Positions 37,701-46,280 of a stretch of 60,473 nt of DNA are shown here, in pieces; position 1 is the first letter of the stretch, and every line of letters begins with the position of its first letter. The notes below the pieces were generated by a model. It saw nothing but the letters and a program-made list of their open reading frames with translations, ran no database searches and had not been told where the DNA came from. The stretch is from Lysinibacillus antri (GTDB taxonomy: Bacteria; Bacillota; Bacilli; Bacillales_A; Planococcaceae). Made by a program: the position numbers and the translations under genes. The stretch spans positions 1 to 60,473 of the forward strand of contig NZ_RYYR01000024.1 of NCBI RefSeq assembly GCF_003977595.1, in the 5' to 3' direction.

Positions 37701-37780
37701 GACCAGTGTCTAGCTACAGGCGCTAGCTCCTCGGAAGTCTCCAGTTTCTTTCGGAGCTGGGCGAGCGCCTTTCGCTTTTC
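37701..37780. repeat. Bacillus-type intergenic hairpin repeat
   Basis: A GC-richer ~80-bp island (GTGTCTAGCTACAGGCGCTAGC, then GGAGCTGGGCGAGCGCC and TTTCGCTTTTC). The CTAGCT...GGCGCTAGC and GAGCGCCTTTCGCTTTTC ends match the pattern of a widespread Bacillales intergenic repeat I recall from other genomes. The GGCGCT and AGCGCC arms can pair. It lies between the SLH gene and the convergent symporter gene. No ORF. Recognition rests on memory of the consensus and needs a database check. Confidence 0.55.
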
Positions 37781-37783
37781 TAA

Positions 37784-39436
37784 TTAATCCTCCATATAAA
37801 CTTCGCCGTTTTTGTAAGTCATTTGTTCAGGGTAGCGAAGGTTCGTTACAGCATCCTGAATTTCTTGTGATGGTGCTTTTGTTGAAAGGGAAACGATGAT
37901 GTTCGTAGCAAATGCTGCAATCGCACCAAACACACCTGCACCAGTATCGATTATACCTAGTATTGTAAAGCCACCATATTTAGCTGCAAAGATATAGGCT
38001 AATGTAACGGCTAAACCAACAAGTAAGCCGGCAATTACCCCTTGAGCGTTTGAACGTTTCCACCAAACCCCAAGAACTAATGCAGGGAAGAAGGTACCAG
38101 TTGCTAAAGCAAATGCCCAAGCAACAATTTGTGTAATCGCACCAGGTGGGTTAAGTGCTACGATTCCTGCTAATAGTGTAGCAACAATAATTGTAATACG
38201 TCCAACTGCTAAGCGTTGTCTATCAGAAGCTGTTGGTTTTAATACACGGTAATAAATATCATGAGCAAAGGCAGATGAAATGGCAATTAATAAACCACCA
38301 GCAGTTGATAATGCAGCCGCCATAGCTCCAGCTGCTACTAAACCAATTACGAAGACACCTAAGTTTGCAATTTCTGGTGTTGCCATTACAACGATATCGT
38401 TGGCAATAATTAATTCATTCCATTGTAAAATGCCGTCACCGCTTGTATCTGCTATTTGTAGTTTCCCTGTATCAACCCAAGATTTTGTCCATGCAGGAAG
38501 CGCAGCAATTTTACTTCCAGCTACTTGAGTCATTAGGATAAAACGTGAGAATGCAGCATAAGCAGGTGCAGAGAAGTATAATAACCCGATGAATAATAGC
38601 GCCCAAGCACCTGACCAACGAGCTGCTTTCATAGTTTTAACCGTATAGAAGCGGGCAATAACGTGTGGTAGCCCCGCTGTACCAGCCATTAAGGTAAACA
38701 TTAACGCTAAGAATTGCCATTTAGTTCCTTTTTCAAAAGGTGCAAAGTATTCTGTTAAACCAAGCTCTCGATCTAGCTCACCTAATTTTCCTACAATGTC
38801 TCCATAAGATAACCAAGGAAGTGGGTTACCTGTAATTTGGAGTGACATGAAGATAACAGGTACTAGGTAAGCAATGATTAACACAATATATTGCGCAACT
38901 TGAGTCCATGTAATCCCTTTCATTCCACCGAATGCGGCATAGATAGCAATTAAAACTACACCAATCATTGTGCCAAGTTTTGCATCAATTTCGAATAGAC
39001 GACCAATTACTACCCCTGAACCAGATAACTGACCAATTGAGTATGTGAAACTTATAATCATTGTACAAAGGGCCGCAATGATAAGTGCTGTATTACTTTT
39101 GAAGCGATCTCCAATAAACTCAGGAACGGTATAACTTCCAGATTTCCTTAATTGTGGTGCAAGTAAGAAGGTTAATAGTAGATAACCACCCGTCCAGCCC
39201 ATGATATATGCTAGCCCATCGTAGCCAAGCATCATAATTGTTCCGGCCATACCGATGAAGGAAGCAGCACTCATCCAGTCGGCACCAATGGCCATCCCGT
39301 TATAGATCGCTGGTACACCACGGCCTGCAACATAGAAATCTGAAGTTTCTTTCGCTTTATTATAAACAGCGATAAAGATATACAAGGCAAATGTCGCTAA
39401 AATGATTGCCATTGACACTATAAATTGTGAATCCAA
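37784..39436 (-). CDS. Sodium/solute symporter, large subunit
   Basis: A 550-residue SSS-family carrier with about 13 helices. The N-terminus YNKAKETSDFYVAGRGVPAIYNGMAIGADWMSAASFIG is typical, with sodium-site GADWMSAASF and GGMKGITWTQVAQ. The preceding gene encodes a DUF4212 small subunit, an arrangement seen in the VC_2705-type two-subunit symporters, likely for acetate or a similar short carboxylate. TTG 39436 lies six bases after AGAGGGGGA. Substrate is inferred only from family. Confidence 0.87.
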   Translation of the reverse strand: MDSQFIVSMAIILATFALYIFIAVYNKAKETSDFYVAGRGVPAIYNGMAIGADWMSAASFIGMAGTIMMLGYDGLAYIMGWTGGYLLLTFLLAPQLRKSGSYTVPEFIGDRFKSNTALIIAALCTMIISFTYSIGQLSGSGVVIGRLFEIDAKLGTMIGVVLIAIYAAFGGMKGITWTQVAQYIVLIIAYLVPVIFMSLQITGNPLPWLSYGDIVGKLGELDRELGLTEYFAPFEKGTKWQFLALMFTLMAGTAGLPHVIARFYTVKTMKAARWSGAWALLFIGLLYFSAPAYAAFSRFILMTQVAGSKIAALPAWTKSWVDTGKLQIADTSGDGILQWNELIIANDIVVMATPEIANLGVFVIGLVAAGAMAAALSTAGGLLIAISSAFAHDIYYRVLKPTASDRQRLAVGRITIIVATLLAGIVALNPPGAITQIVAWAFALATGTFFPALVLGVWWKRSNAQGVIAGLLVGLAVTLAYIFAAKYGGFTILGIIDTGAGVFGAIAAFATNIIVSLSTKAPSQEIQDAVTNLRYPEQMTYKNGEVYMED

Positions 39437-39472
39437 TAATCATCCCCCTCTTCTAAGTCAGAATAGATCCCC

Positions 39473-39778
39473 TTAATGATCGGTAGTCGATTTGCTGCCA
39501 ATTTCTTCGTTTCTCTTTTCATCGATTCCATACTTTTTATCAATTTTGTCCCCAACAATTGCATTGACAAAAAGTAAAATGATAAAGGTTGCTAATGCTC
39601 CTTGTGCGCCCATGAAGTAGTGTAATGGGAACCCGTTAAAATAAACATCGCTAAGTGGCTCGGCAAATAGCACCACACCATACGAAACAATCGCCCAGAT
39701 GATAAAATAAATAACCATATAAGTGGTTTTCTCACGGAAGTAACCATCTGCTACACTTTTTTCGATTTTTCTCACCAT
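39473..39778 (-). CDS. DUF4212 symporter small subunit
   Basis: A 101-residue protein with two membrane helices (about 21-42 and 57-80) in the DUF4212 pattern: YFREKTTYMVIYFIIWAIVSYG and the FNGFPLHYFMGAQGALATFIILLFVNAIV hairpin. Acidic/basic C-tail. It partners the SSS-type large subunit encoded 36 bases downstream. ATG 39778 follows AGGGGTG. The 230 bases upstream (39779-40012) are AT-rich with no gene. Confidence 0.87.
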   Translation of the reverse strand: MVRKIEKSVADGYFREKTTYMVIYFIIWAIVSYGVVLFAEPLSDVYFNGFPLHYFMGAQGALATFIILLFVNAIVGDKIDKKYGIDEKRNEEIGSKSTTDH

Positions 39779-40012
39779 ATCACCCCTGTTTAAAAATTTC
39801 CCCAGTCTACCAATCTACAGGATGTTTAAGAACGTTCCTTGTACATTTCCCCCTTTAAAAAAGTTTTATATGTTGCTTTGCCTCGATTACAAGACAAAGA
39901 AAACATTTATATCAAACGTGGTAACTTTTTAAATATGGCATCAACCGTTTGGAAAATTTCACAAATCAAAGGTCTATTACAGAAGTGGTAAATCAAAAGT
40001 AGGAAGGTGTGG

Positions 40013-40195
40013 TTATTGTAGACTGAAGATAAACTTTACGGTATCTAATAGTGGAGCTGGAACGAGAATAACTTCTACTACCATATAAAGGGCGATGACA
40101 ATGATGGGTACTATTAATAAAGCAAAACGTTTTTTCCATAATGCAATGATTAAGCAACTAACAGTGATTAAAAAAAAGATATAGAGTATGTCCAT
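40013..40195 (-). CDS. Small membrane protein (60 residues)
   Basis: A 60-residue hydrophobic protein with two likely membrane helices (about 2-20 and 25-45) and a Pro-rich loop VLVPAPLLD. ATG 40195 is preceded by an almost perfect AAAGGAGGT, a strong reason to accept this small gene. No family recognised. The 264 bases between it and the next gene are AT-rich and hold that gene's terminator near 40424-40445. Confidence 0.65.
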   Translation of the reverse strand: MDILYIFFLITVSCLIIALWKKRFALLIVPIIVIALYMVVEVILVPAPLLDTVKFIFSLQ

Positions 40196-40411
40196 TACCT
40201 CCTTTACCTGTAGACATTTTATTTATTTTTTTAAAAACTTATGAGTAAAATCTTCACAATATTATCGATTTTTCGATAAAAGTTTCTAGAGAACAGGAAA
40301 AAATTAATAGGTATTTTACGTTCTATTGCAGGAAAAAACGTATCATATTCTTTTGCAATGGGACTTTTTTTATATAGACCTATGAGGAATAGGGAACAGA
40401 AAAGGTATAGA

Positions 40412-40447
40412 GAAAATAAAAAGCCTTTCCACTTATGTGAAAAGGTG
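40412..40447 (-). terminator. Terminator of 233-residue hypothetical gene
   Basis: Read leftward, CCTTTTCAC/GTGGAAAGG arms form a stem with a four-base loop followed by CTTTTTATTTT. Confidence 0.75.
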
Positions 40448-40459
40448 TGTAAATCTCGC

Positions 40460-41161
40460 CTATAAAATATACTCCATAAAATATTCCGCCATTTGAGTTT
40501 GGGACAGATGGAGTTTTCGCATAATCGCTACACAATTAGAAAGGATAATTTCGGATTCCTCTGAAGACTCTAATTGTAGGCCATATTGTGTGTATAAAAA
40601 AGAGCGAAAATCTAATTTTAGTTTCGAATAGCGATGATCTCCATGATAAAAGCTATCTATTTCTTCATATAAGTCAGTAAAAAATTGTTTAAAAAGATCA
40701 CTACGATTTAGTAAGTAACGGTAAGTACTATTTTTAGTAGGTACTTTTGATGCATAAATATCATTCGTCACAATTTGAACAATATCTTCTGCATTAATAT
40801 ATTCGCTTGCAGTTTCTTCAACTTCCCAAATAGAGGTTGTAAATAGAGGGTGTGACTCTGCAACGCTTACATTATCTAAATTTTTTCGAAAGAATTTTTT
40901 TAGAATAATTCCATCTTCGGATACATAAAGAACTTCATAAAAGAAAGTTGTATCTAAATCCCACGCATGGTAATCTTCTAAAATTGCATAACTTTCACCA
41001 TAAAGAAGTTCAAGTTGCATTTGAATAGGCTCAAAGTCGTAAAAAATAGTACCATCTACCGCGTGGCCACCATATTTAAGATACACCTCTTGAACATCTT
41101 TTTTACCAGGATTAACGAGACAGAGACTATATTTTTCTTTCGGTATAACAAATTGAAGCAA
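40460..41161 (-). CDS. Hypothetical protein, 233 residues
   Basis: I do not recognise this protein. It has no signal peptide or membrane helix. It is acidic and aromatic-rich, with an N-terminal half predicted beta-rich (KKDVQEVYLKYGGHAVDG, then LLYGESYAILEDYHAWDLDTTFFYE) and a helical C-terminal half ending in LHLSQTQMAEYFMEYIL. TTG 41161 lies eight bases after AGAAGGAG. Monocistronic, cytoplasmic. The 365 bp upstream to the next gene contain no full gene; a 16-codon TTG frame at 41210-41260 behind AAGGAGGG is the only coding-like trace. Confidence 0.6.
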   Translation of the reverse strand: MLQFVIPKEKYSLCLVNPGKKDVQEVYLKYGGHAVDGTIFYDFEPIQMQLELLYGESYAILEDYHAWDLDTTFFYEVLYVSEDGIILKKFFRKNLDNVSVAESHPLFTTSIWEVEETASEYINAEDIVQIVTNDIYASKVPTKNSTYRYLLNRSDLFKQFFTDLYEEIDSFYHGDHRYSKLKLDFRSFLYTQYGLQLESSEESEIILSNCVAIMRKLHLSQTQMAEYFMEYIL

Positions 41162-41525
41162 GAATTCAGCTCCTTCTAAGTTGTTAGGTCAATCAAGGAG
41201 GGATGAAATTTGGCAAGGGAAAATGAACGGTCGTTAAAAGATATTCATAATTTAAAATAATATTCGTCTTACAGGTGGATTTTCTATATGAGAAGGGATT
41301 CACCTGGAAAGTCTATGGGTGGTAATTTATATAACGATTGTTTTTAGAATAGTATCTACTTTAATAAGTATAGAGGTCATTTTTGAACTAGACATACTAA
41401 CCATACTTTTATTCTTAATTTTAATCTCTTTATAAATATATAGTTTAATAGGGATAAACAACCTGCGTGGGCACTCCTTTTTGACATAAATTGAAGGTAG
41501 TTTAGTTTGAAAGGAGGATGATGAA

Positions 41526-41960
41526 GTGAACCCGTTTAATAATGATAATTTTTTCGATGAATCCCCACGCCGAAGAAGACAAAGACCTGGTTACCCTGGA
41601 GGAGGGCAGGGGCAATTCCCTGGTTTTCCAGGCGGTGGACCATCAGGAGTACCTGGTTTTCCAGGTGGCGGAGGGGGATTTGGAGGACAAATGCAACCAC
41701 CAACTTCTCCCCCACCGAATTTTACACCACAAATGTCTACATTCCAGCAACAAGAATTTTCTCGTCAAGGTGGCGTAAGAGGAATTAGACGTTGTATGTT
41801 CCGTAATACATTTATATGGATGACAAATGGGAATAGCTTTTGGTTCTACCCCATGTTTGTAACAGGAAATCAAATTATTGGATTCCGATGGAGAGGAAGA
41901 AGAGGTTGGGTTTACGATTCCATTAATCGTAACCATATTCTGTTCTTCAACTGTTATTAA
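41526..41960 (+). CDS. Gly/Pro-rich protein with conserved C-domain
   Basis: A 144-residue protein. The N-terminal ~90 residues are low complexity: RRRRQRPGYPGGGQGQFPGF followed by PGFPGGG-type repeats, Pro and Gln stretches. The C-terminal ~55 residues look folded and are dense in aromatics and Arg (GIRRCMFRNTFIWM, FWFYPMFVTGNQIIGFRW, RGWVYDSINRNH). No signal peptide. Such arrangements occur in spore-coat-associated proteins of Bacillales, but that is only a suggestion. GTG 41526 follows AAAGGAGG. Monocistronic with a terminator at 41975. Confidence 0.75.
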   Translation: MNPFNNDNFFDESPRRRRQRPGYPGGGQGQFPGFPGGGPSGVPGFPGGGGGFGGQMQPPTSPPPNFTPQMSTFQQQEFSRQGGVRGIRRCMFRNTFIWMTNGNSFWFYPMFVTGNQIIGFRWRGRRGWVYDSINRNHILFFNCY

Positions 41961-41974
41961 TTGAAGATGGAACA

Positions 41975-42004
41975 AGAGGGAGCTGTCATAGTTCTCTCTT
42001 TTTT
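41975..42004 (+). terminator. Terminator of Gly/Pro-rich gene
   Basis: AGAGGGA-type arm pairs with TCTCTCT and is followed by TTTTTT. Confidence 0.7.
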
Positions 42005-42103
42005 AATTTGATTTTGTTTTTATGTTCTAATTTCATAATCTTTTTCATAGTATTCAGAATGGGGATAAAAAAAGAACAATAGATGATCAGTAGGGGTGTC
42101 TAG

Positions 42104-42589
42104 ATGGAGAATAATAGTAAGATTCGTGAAGCCATTTGGGAAAGTGTGAATGGGTTAACAGATGATCAGTTAAATCAGGTGCTAGAAGAAGGCGTCTGGT
42201 CGATTGTACAAGTTCTAGAACATCTATATTTAATGGAACAATTAGTTGTGGATGGCATCCAAAAGAAGTTAAAAGAGGGGGAAGACAAAATCGTAAAATT
42301 AAGACCTATCCACCGTACAGTCGATCGCTCAATTAAAGTACAAGCTCCACAATCTCTTGTTCCAACAAATAATTTTCAAACCATTGAACAATTAAAAAAT
42401 AAGCTATCTCAATCAAGGAAATCCTTACTTACTCTTTTAGATTCAGTGAATGAAGAAGTATTAGCTAAAAAAGCGATGCATCATCCAGTGTTTGGTGAAT
42501 TGTCTTTAGTGCAATGGATTTCATTTGTGGGCTTTCATGAACAAAGACACCTTAGTCAAATTGAAGAGATCAAAGAGTTGTTGAAATAG
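42104..42589 (+). CDS. DinB-family protein
   Basis: A 161-residue four-helix-bundle protein of the DinB/YfiT superfamily. The three metal-ligand histidines fit VQVLEHLYLMEQ (about residue 46) and the FHEQRHLSQI pair near the C-terminus (HxxxH, about 147/151). The family comprises thiol-dependent transferases such as the bacillithiol transferase; function here is not assigned. AGGGGTG precedes ATG 42104. Convergent with the endonuclease-V-like gene. Confidence 0.82.
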   Translation: MENNSKIREAIWESVNGLTDDQLNQVLEEGVWSIVQVLEHLYLMEQLVVDGIQKKLKEGEDKIVKLRPIHRTVDRSIKVQAPQSLVPTNNFQTIEQLKNKLSQSRKSLLTLLDSVNEEVLAKKAMHHPVFGELSLVQWISFVGFHEQRHLSQIEEIKELLK

Positions 42590-42593
42590 CAAA

Positions 42594-42626
42594 TAGAGTC
42601 ATTAGGAAATAAAACTAATGGCTCTA
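42594..42626. terminator. Bidirectional terminator
   Basis: TAGAGTCATTAG pairs with CTAATGGCTCTA (one G-T pair) between the convergent dinB-like and TIGR02328-type genes. Confidence 0.7.
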
Positions 42627-43037
42627 TTAAGATTTGCTTTGAATTTTCACTTGATAAAATAGATTCAATTGATGAAAAAGGTTGTCATCATAATCCTTTT
42701 GACCACGGATATATTTTTCTTTTAAATTAAAATAACAAATTTCTAAATACTCGTCATTATGATGCTTAGTAAAAGGTTTATATGGTTTTTCTGGCAATTC
42801 AATTCCCTCAAAATAAGCTTGTAACTTGTCGAATGTTTTAATTTTGAATCCACGCTTTTTCATCTCGTTTAAAACTTCATTTGTATAAAGTAGTAAATCT
42901 ACTTTTTCATATTCATAAATATAATTAATTAAAATATGTTGATCCTCTTTTTTAAAAATGCTATTTAATTCTCGCCATTGTGCTAGTAGTTGACCTCTAG
43001 GGAGGAATGGAATGGTATCGATATGCCAAAGTCTCAA
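42627..43037 (-). CDS. Pyrimidine-dimer glycosylase-like (TIGR02328)
   Basis: A 136-residue protein with the TIGR02328 start RLWHIDTIPFLPRGQLLAQWREL and the NYIYEY, EMKKRGFKI and RGQKDYDDNL segments. The family is related to T4 endonuclease V, which cuts at UV-induced pyrimidine dimers, here possibly with altered specificity. The N-terminal Thr nucleophile of EndoV is not obvious because the start reads MRLW, so activity is uncertain. TTG 43037 follows TAAGGACGG. Monocistronic. Confidence 0.75.
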   Translation of the reverse strand: MRLWHIDTIPFLPRGQLLAQWRELNSIFKKEDQHILINYIYEYEKVDLLLYTNEVLNEMKKRGFKIKTFDKLQAYFEGIELPEKPYKPFTKHHNDEYLEICYFNLKEKYIRGQKDYDDNLFHQLNLFYQVKIQSKS

Positions 43038-43168
43038 ATGAAAAACCGTCCTTAACTTTATAGTAGATTTGGTACTGTAGAAAAGTTAGTTATAAATTAA
43101 GTAGAAAATGAATATATAAATTAAATACTATTTATGAGTCTACTAAATTTTAAAAAAGTGGGGAATGG

Positions 43169-43912
43169 ATGCATATGAATATGACTTTTATTAGCCTATT
43201 AATCATTACGTTAATTACATATATTTTGACGCATTTCTTTTTGATAAGTAAAGAAAAAGTAACCCAATATAAAAAAATTCATGAACACTTTATTTTACCT
43301 TATGTAAATGATGTTTTGCTATTTATAGAGTCGGAAACACAAGATGTTGTAGGTGATAAGGCAATGGTTGAAGTGAATTCGGATAAGATTATTAAACAGA
43401 TTCAGAAAAAGGCTAGTTATGGAAATTTGAAGCTAGTCCATGCGTTGTATCGTTATAAAAATACATTTTCGTACTTTGTAGGAAAAGGAGAAGCAAAAAG
43501 TTTACCAACCTATGAAGTGTTTTATATTTACTTGCAATATGCAAAAGATCATCTTCAGAAGAACAAACATACGGATAAGCTTCTGTTAGAGCGAATTGGC
43601 AAAAAACAAAAACTTTATGGTATAGCTTTCGTTTTAACAACGATTCTTGGGAAGGATGAAGCTTTAAAAATACTATCACATAAACGTTTATGGGCACAAA
43701 GCTTTTTAGATAAACTTTCCACAGAATTATTAGAGGATTTAATGGATAACTACAATCATGCCAAGATGGATGAACATAAGTTGCTAACCTTTTTGAGTAT
43801 CGTCAAGGGTGATTTATTTGAAATAAAGGAAAGCCATTATTTTATAGAAATTAAAGGTTATATTGATGAAGCGATTATGACGGTAAAGGATCGATGGGTT
43901 ACGAGTGCATAG
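43169..43912 (+). CDS. Membrane-anchored hypothetical protein
   Basis: A 247-residue protein with a single N-terminal membrane helix (about 5-25), then a long, helical, cytoplasmic-type domain rich in Lys and Leu (KIIKQIQKKASYGNLKLVHA, AKDHLQKNKHTDKLLLERIG). I recognise no family and see no catalytic motif. GTGGGGA precedes ATG 43169; ATG 43175 is an alternative. Monocistronic, ending in a hairpin. Confidence 0.6.
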   Translation: MHMNMTFISLLIITLITYILTHFFLISKEKVTQYKKIHEHFILPYVNDVLLFIESETQDVVGDKAMVEVNSDKIIKQIQKKASYGNLKLVHALYRYKNTFSYFVGKGEAKSLPTYEVFYIYLQYAKDHLQKNKHTDKLLLERIGKKQKLYGIAFVLTTILGKDEALKILSHKRLWAQSFLDKLSTELLEDLMDNYNHAKMDEHKLLTFLSIVKGDLFEIKESHYFIEIKGYIDEAIMTVKDRWVTSA

Positions 43913-43913
43913 A

Positions 43914-43944
43914 GGGACAGTGCGTATTGTGCATGTCCTTTTTT
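43914..43944 (+). terminator. Terminator of membrane-anchored hypothetical gene
   Basis: GGACAGTGC-type arm pairs imperfectly with GTGCATGTCC and is followed by TTTTTT. Confidence 0.65.
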
Positions 43945-44081
43945 ATATGTTTTCAGAGCTAAGCGGGCGTGCTTCCCTTTTCTAAATACTTGTTTTTCAT
44001 GTTCTATGTAAGTTATGATGAGTACATTTCCTATTTCAGGGTAAAAAATAGTATAACAACAATAAGATGAGAGGCGAGAGT

Positions 44082-44615
44082 ATGACAAATATTTTATTGA
44101 TTTTAATACTTCAGCTAGTGTACGTTCCATTATTAACATTACGAACAATCTTTTTAGTTAAGAACTTAACGCTATTTGCTGCGATATTCGGGATATTGGA
44201 AATGCTCATTTATGTATTTGGGCTATCCTTAGTATTTAATGGAGATCAAAGTTTGCTTGCTATGATTGTATATGCTGTGGGATTTGGACTAGGGATGTTT
44301 CTTGGAACAAAAATTGAAAATAAATTGGCGATTGGCTATGTTTACGTAACGATTAATACACAGAACAAAAATCAAGAGTTGATTGATAGTTTGCGTTCAA
44401 ACAGTTTTGCCGTGACAACCTATGTTGGCGAAGGTCGAGATAGTGAACGCTATAAATATGAGATTTTAGCAAAGCGTAATCGTGAAAAAGAGTTATTTGC
44501 ATTAGTAGAATCAATTGAGCCAAAAGCATTTATGATTTCCTATGAACCAAAGTCTTTTAAAGGTGGATTTTTGGTGGATCGAATGCGTAAACATGCTAGA
44601 GATAAGTTGAAATAA
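44082..44615 (+). CDS. UPF0316/DUF2179 membrane protein
   Basis: A 177-residue protein of the YebE/UPF0316 family: three membrane helices (about 5-80) and a cytoplasmic DUF2179-type domain (about 105-175) with NSFAVTTYVGEGRDSERYKYEILAKRNRE. DUF2179 domains are also found in YitT-family membrane proteins; no function is known. ATG 44082 is preceded by GAGAGGCGAG; the in-frame ATG at 44067 precedes that site. Monocistronic with a terminator. Confidence 0.85.
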   Translation: MTNILLILILQLVYVPLLTLRTIFLVKNLTLFAAIFGILEMLIYVFGLSLVFNGDQSLLAMIVYAVGFGLGMFLGTKIENKLAIGYVYVTINTQNKNQELIDSLRSNSFAVTTYVGEGRDSERYKYEILAKRNREKELFALVESIEPKAFMISYEPKSFKGGFLVDRMRKHARDKLK

Positions 44616-44618
44616 TTT

Positions 44619-44655
44619 AAAGCTAGGAGGGAACAAAAAACCTTCCTAGCTTTTA
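44619..44655 (+). terminator. Terminator of UPF0316 gene
   Basis: AAAGCTAGGA pairs with TCCTAGCTTT across an A-rich loop, then TATTTT. The remainder of 44660-44879 is AT-rich with no gene. Confidence 0.75.
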
Positions 44656-44879
44656 TTTTCGTATAAATTTGTACGATGTTCGCTCAAATAGCTACTTTTG
44701 ATTGTTTTTAATTAGAATTTTGTATAATCTTTGTATAAACTTTTTAAAAAAGATAATATAAACGTATAGTGGAATATTTAGAATCACCGTCAATAAACAA
44801 ACCATCATTATTTAAATGTAATTTTTTTAAGTAATTATTTATTTCTCTATAACTAAAATGCTAGTGGGTGAAATAATAA

Positions 44880-46178
44880 ATGATAAATAAATTAGATAGG
44901 GATGTATCGTTATTAATTAAAGCAATTAATCAGACCGGAGTTGGCGTTGTGATTAGTAATCCACGTTTACCAGGGAACCCGCTAATATATGTAAATAAAG
45001 GCTTTGAAGATATTACAGGTTATTGTGCTGAGGAAGTTATTGGTCACAATTGTCGATTTCTGCAGGGCCAAAGAACCAAGCCGGAAGATGTTGAATTAAT
45101 TAGTAGAGCGATTCGTGAGCAACAACCATGTGAAATTGAACTATTAAATTATCGTAAAAACGGAGAGTTATTTTGGAATGAACTACAAATTACACCCATT
45201 TTTGATGAGAATAATCAGCTAGAGTATTTTATCGGTATTCAAAAGGATGTCACTGCTCGAAAGAAAGAGCAAGATGCAAGAATTTTATATGAAAAAGTAT
45301 TTAATAATACACTTCAGGGAGTCATTATCACCGATCAAAATTCAAATATCCTACTTGCCAATGCAGCATTTACCAAAATTACTGGTTACTCCATTGAGGA
45401 AGCAATAGGGAAAAAACCAAACATTCTTAGTTCCGGCAAACAGGGCACCCAATTTTACCAAAAACTTTGGCGTGACATAAAGGAGTGGGGGCAGTGGGAA
45501 GGGGAAATTTGGAATAAACGAAAAAATGGCGAAATCTACCCTGAGTTTTTAAATATTAGTGAAGTACATGGTGATGATGGAGAAATTACAAACTATGTAG
45601 CGATCTTTACGGATATTACAGAAAGTAAAAATAGAGAGAAACAGTTAGCTCAGCTGTCAATGGAGGATCCTTTGACAGGGATTGCGAACCGACGAAAATT
45701 TGATAAGTATCTAGAAGAAAAATGGTTTATGTTGACAGATATACAAGAGCCCATTTCCTTAATTCTAATCGATATTGATCACTTTAAAACTTATAATGAC
45801 TACTACGGTCATCAGCAAGGAGATCAATGCTTAATACAAATTGCGCACATAATTGAAGAAAGTTTTAATGAAAAGGTTTGTCTTACTGCCCGCTACGGTG
45901 GGGAAGAATTTGCTGTGATTTTACCGCAATACGATGCCCAAGCTGCTCTAGAACTAGCTAAAAGAATGTGCTCTACCATTAAGCAGAAGGGCATTCCGCA
46001 TGCTTATTCACTAGTGGAAGATATCGTGTCTGTTAGTTGCGGTGTGGCCACGATGATACCAAATAAGAATACCGACATGATGGAGCTTATTGCCAATGCG
46101 GATCAAGCGTTATATGAAGCGAAAAATAATGGGCGCAATCAAATCGTCACATTTAAAGTTAAATGCCAAGTCGATTGA
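44880..46178 (+). CDS. LOV-PAS-GGDEF blue-light diguanylate cyclase
   Basis: A 432-residue cytoplasmic photoreceptor. The first PAS (about 10-130) is a LOV domain: GHNCRFLQG carries the photoactive cysteine (Cys58) that forms the flavin adduct, followed by the FMN-contacting NYRKNGELFWNEL. A second PAS (about 135-255) precedes GGDEF (about 260-430) with intact GGEEF (ARYGGEEF). The position of the RxxD inhibitory site reads EKVC, so product inhibition is probably lost. Expected: blue light alters cyclic-di-GMP synthesis. GTGGGTGA precedes ATG 44880. Monocistronic. Confidence 0.93.
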   Translation: MINKLDRDVSLLIKAINQTGVGVVISNPRLPGNPLIYVNKGFEDITGYCAEEVIGHNCRFLQGQRTKPEDVELISRAIREQQPCEIELLNYRKNGELFWNELQITPIFDENNQLEYFIGIQKDVTARKKEQDARILYEKVFNNTLQGVIITDQNSNILLANAAFTKITGYSIEEAIGKKPNILSSGKQGTQFYQKLWRDIKEWGQWEGEIWNKRKNGEIYPEFLNISEVHGDDGEITNYVAIFTDITESKNREKQLAQLSMEDPLTGIANRRKFDKYLEEKWFMLTDIQEPISLILIDIDHFKTYNDYYGHQQGDQCLIQIAHIIEESFNEKVCLTARYGGEEFAVILPQYDAQAALELAKRMCSTIKQKGIPHAYSLVEDIVSVSCGVATMIPNKNTDMMELIANADQALYEAKNNGRNQIVTFKVKCQVD

Positions 46179-46280
46179 AAATATATCATTCCGTTTAGAG
46201 AGACCTAAAATTTGCTAGCATCCTAGAAAAGTAACTAAAAATTATTAAAACGAAGTATGTGAAAGAAGGGTGGAAAAAGC

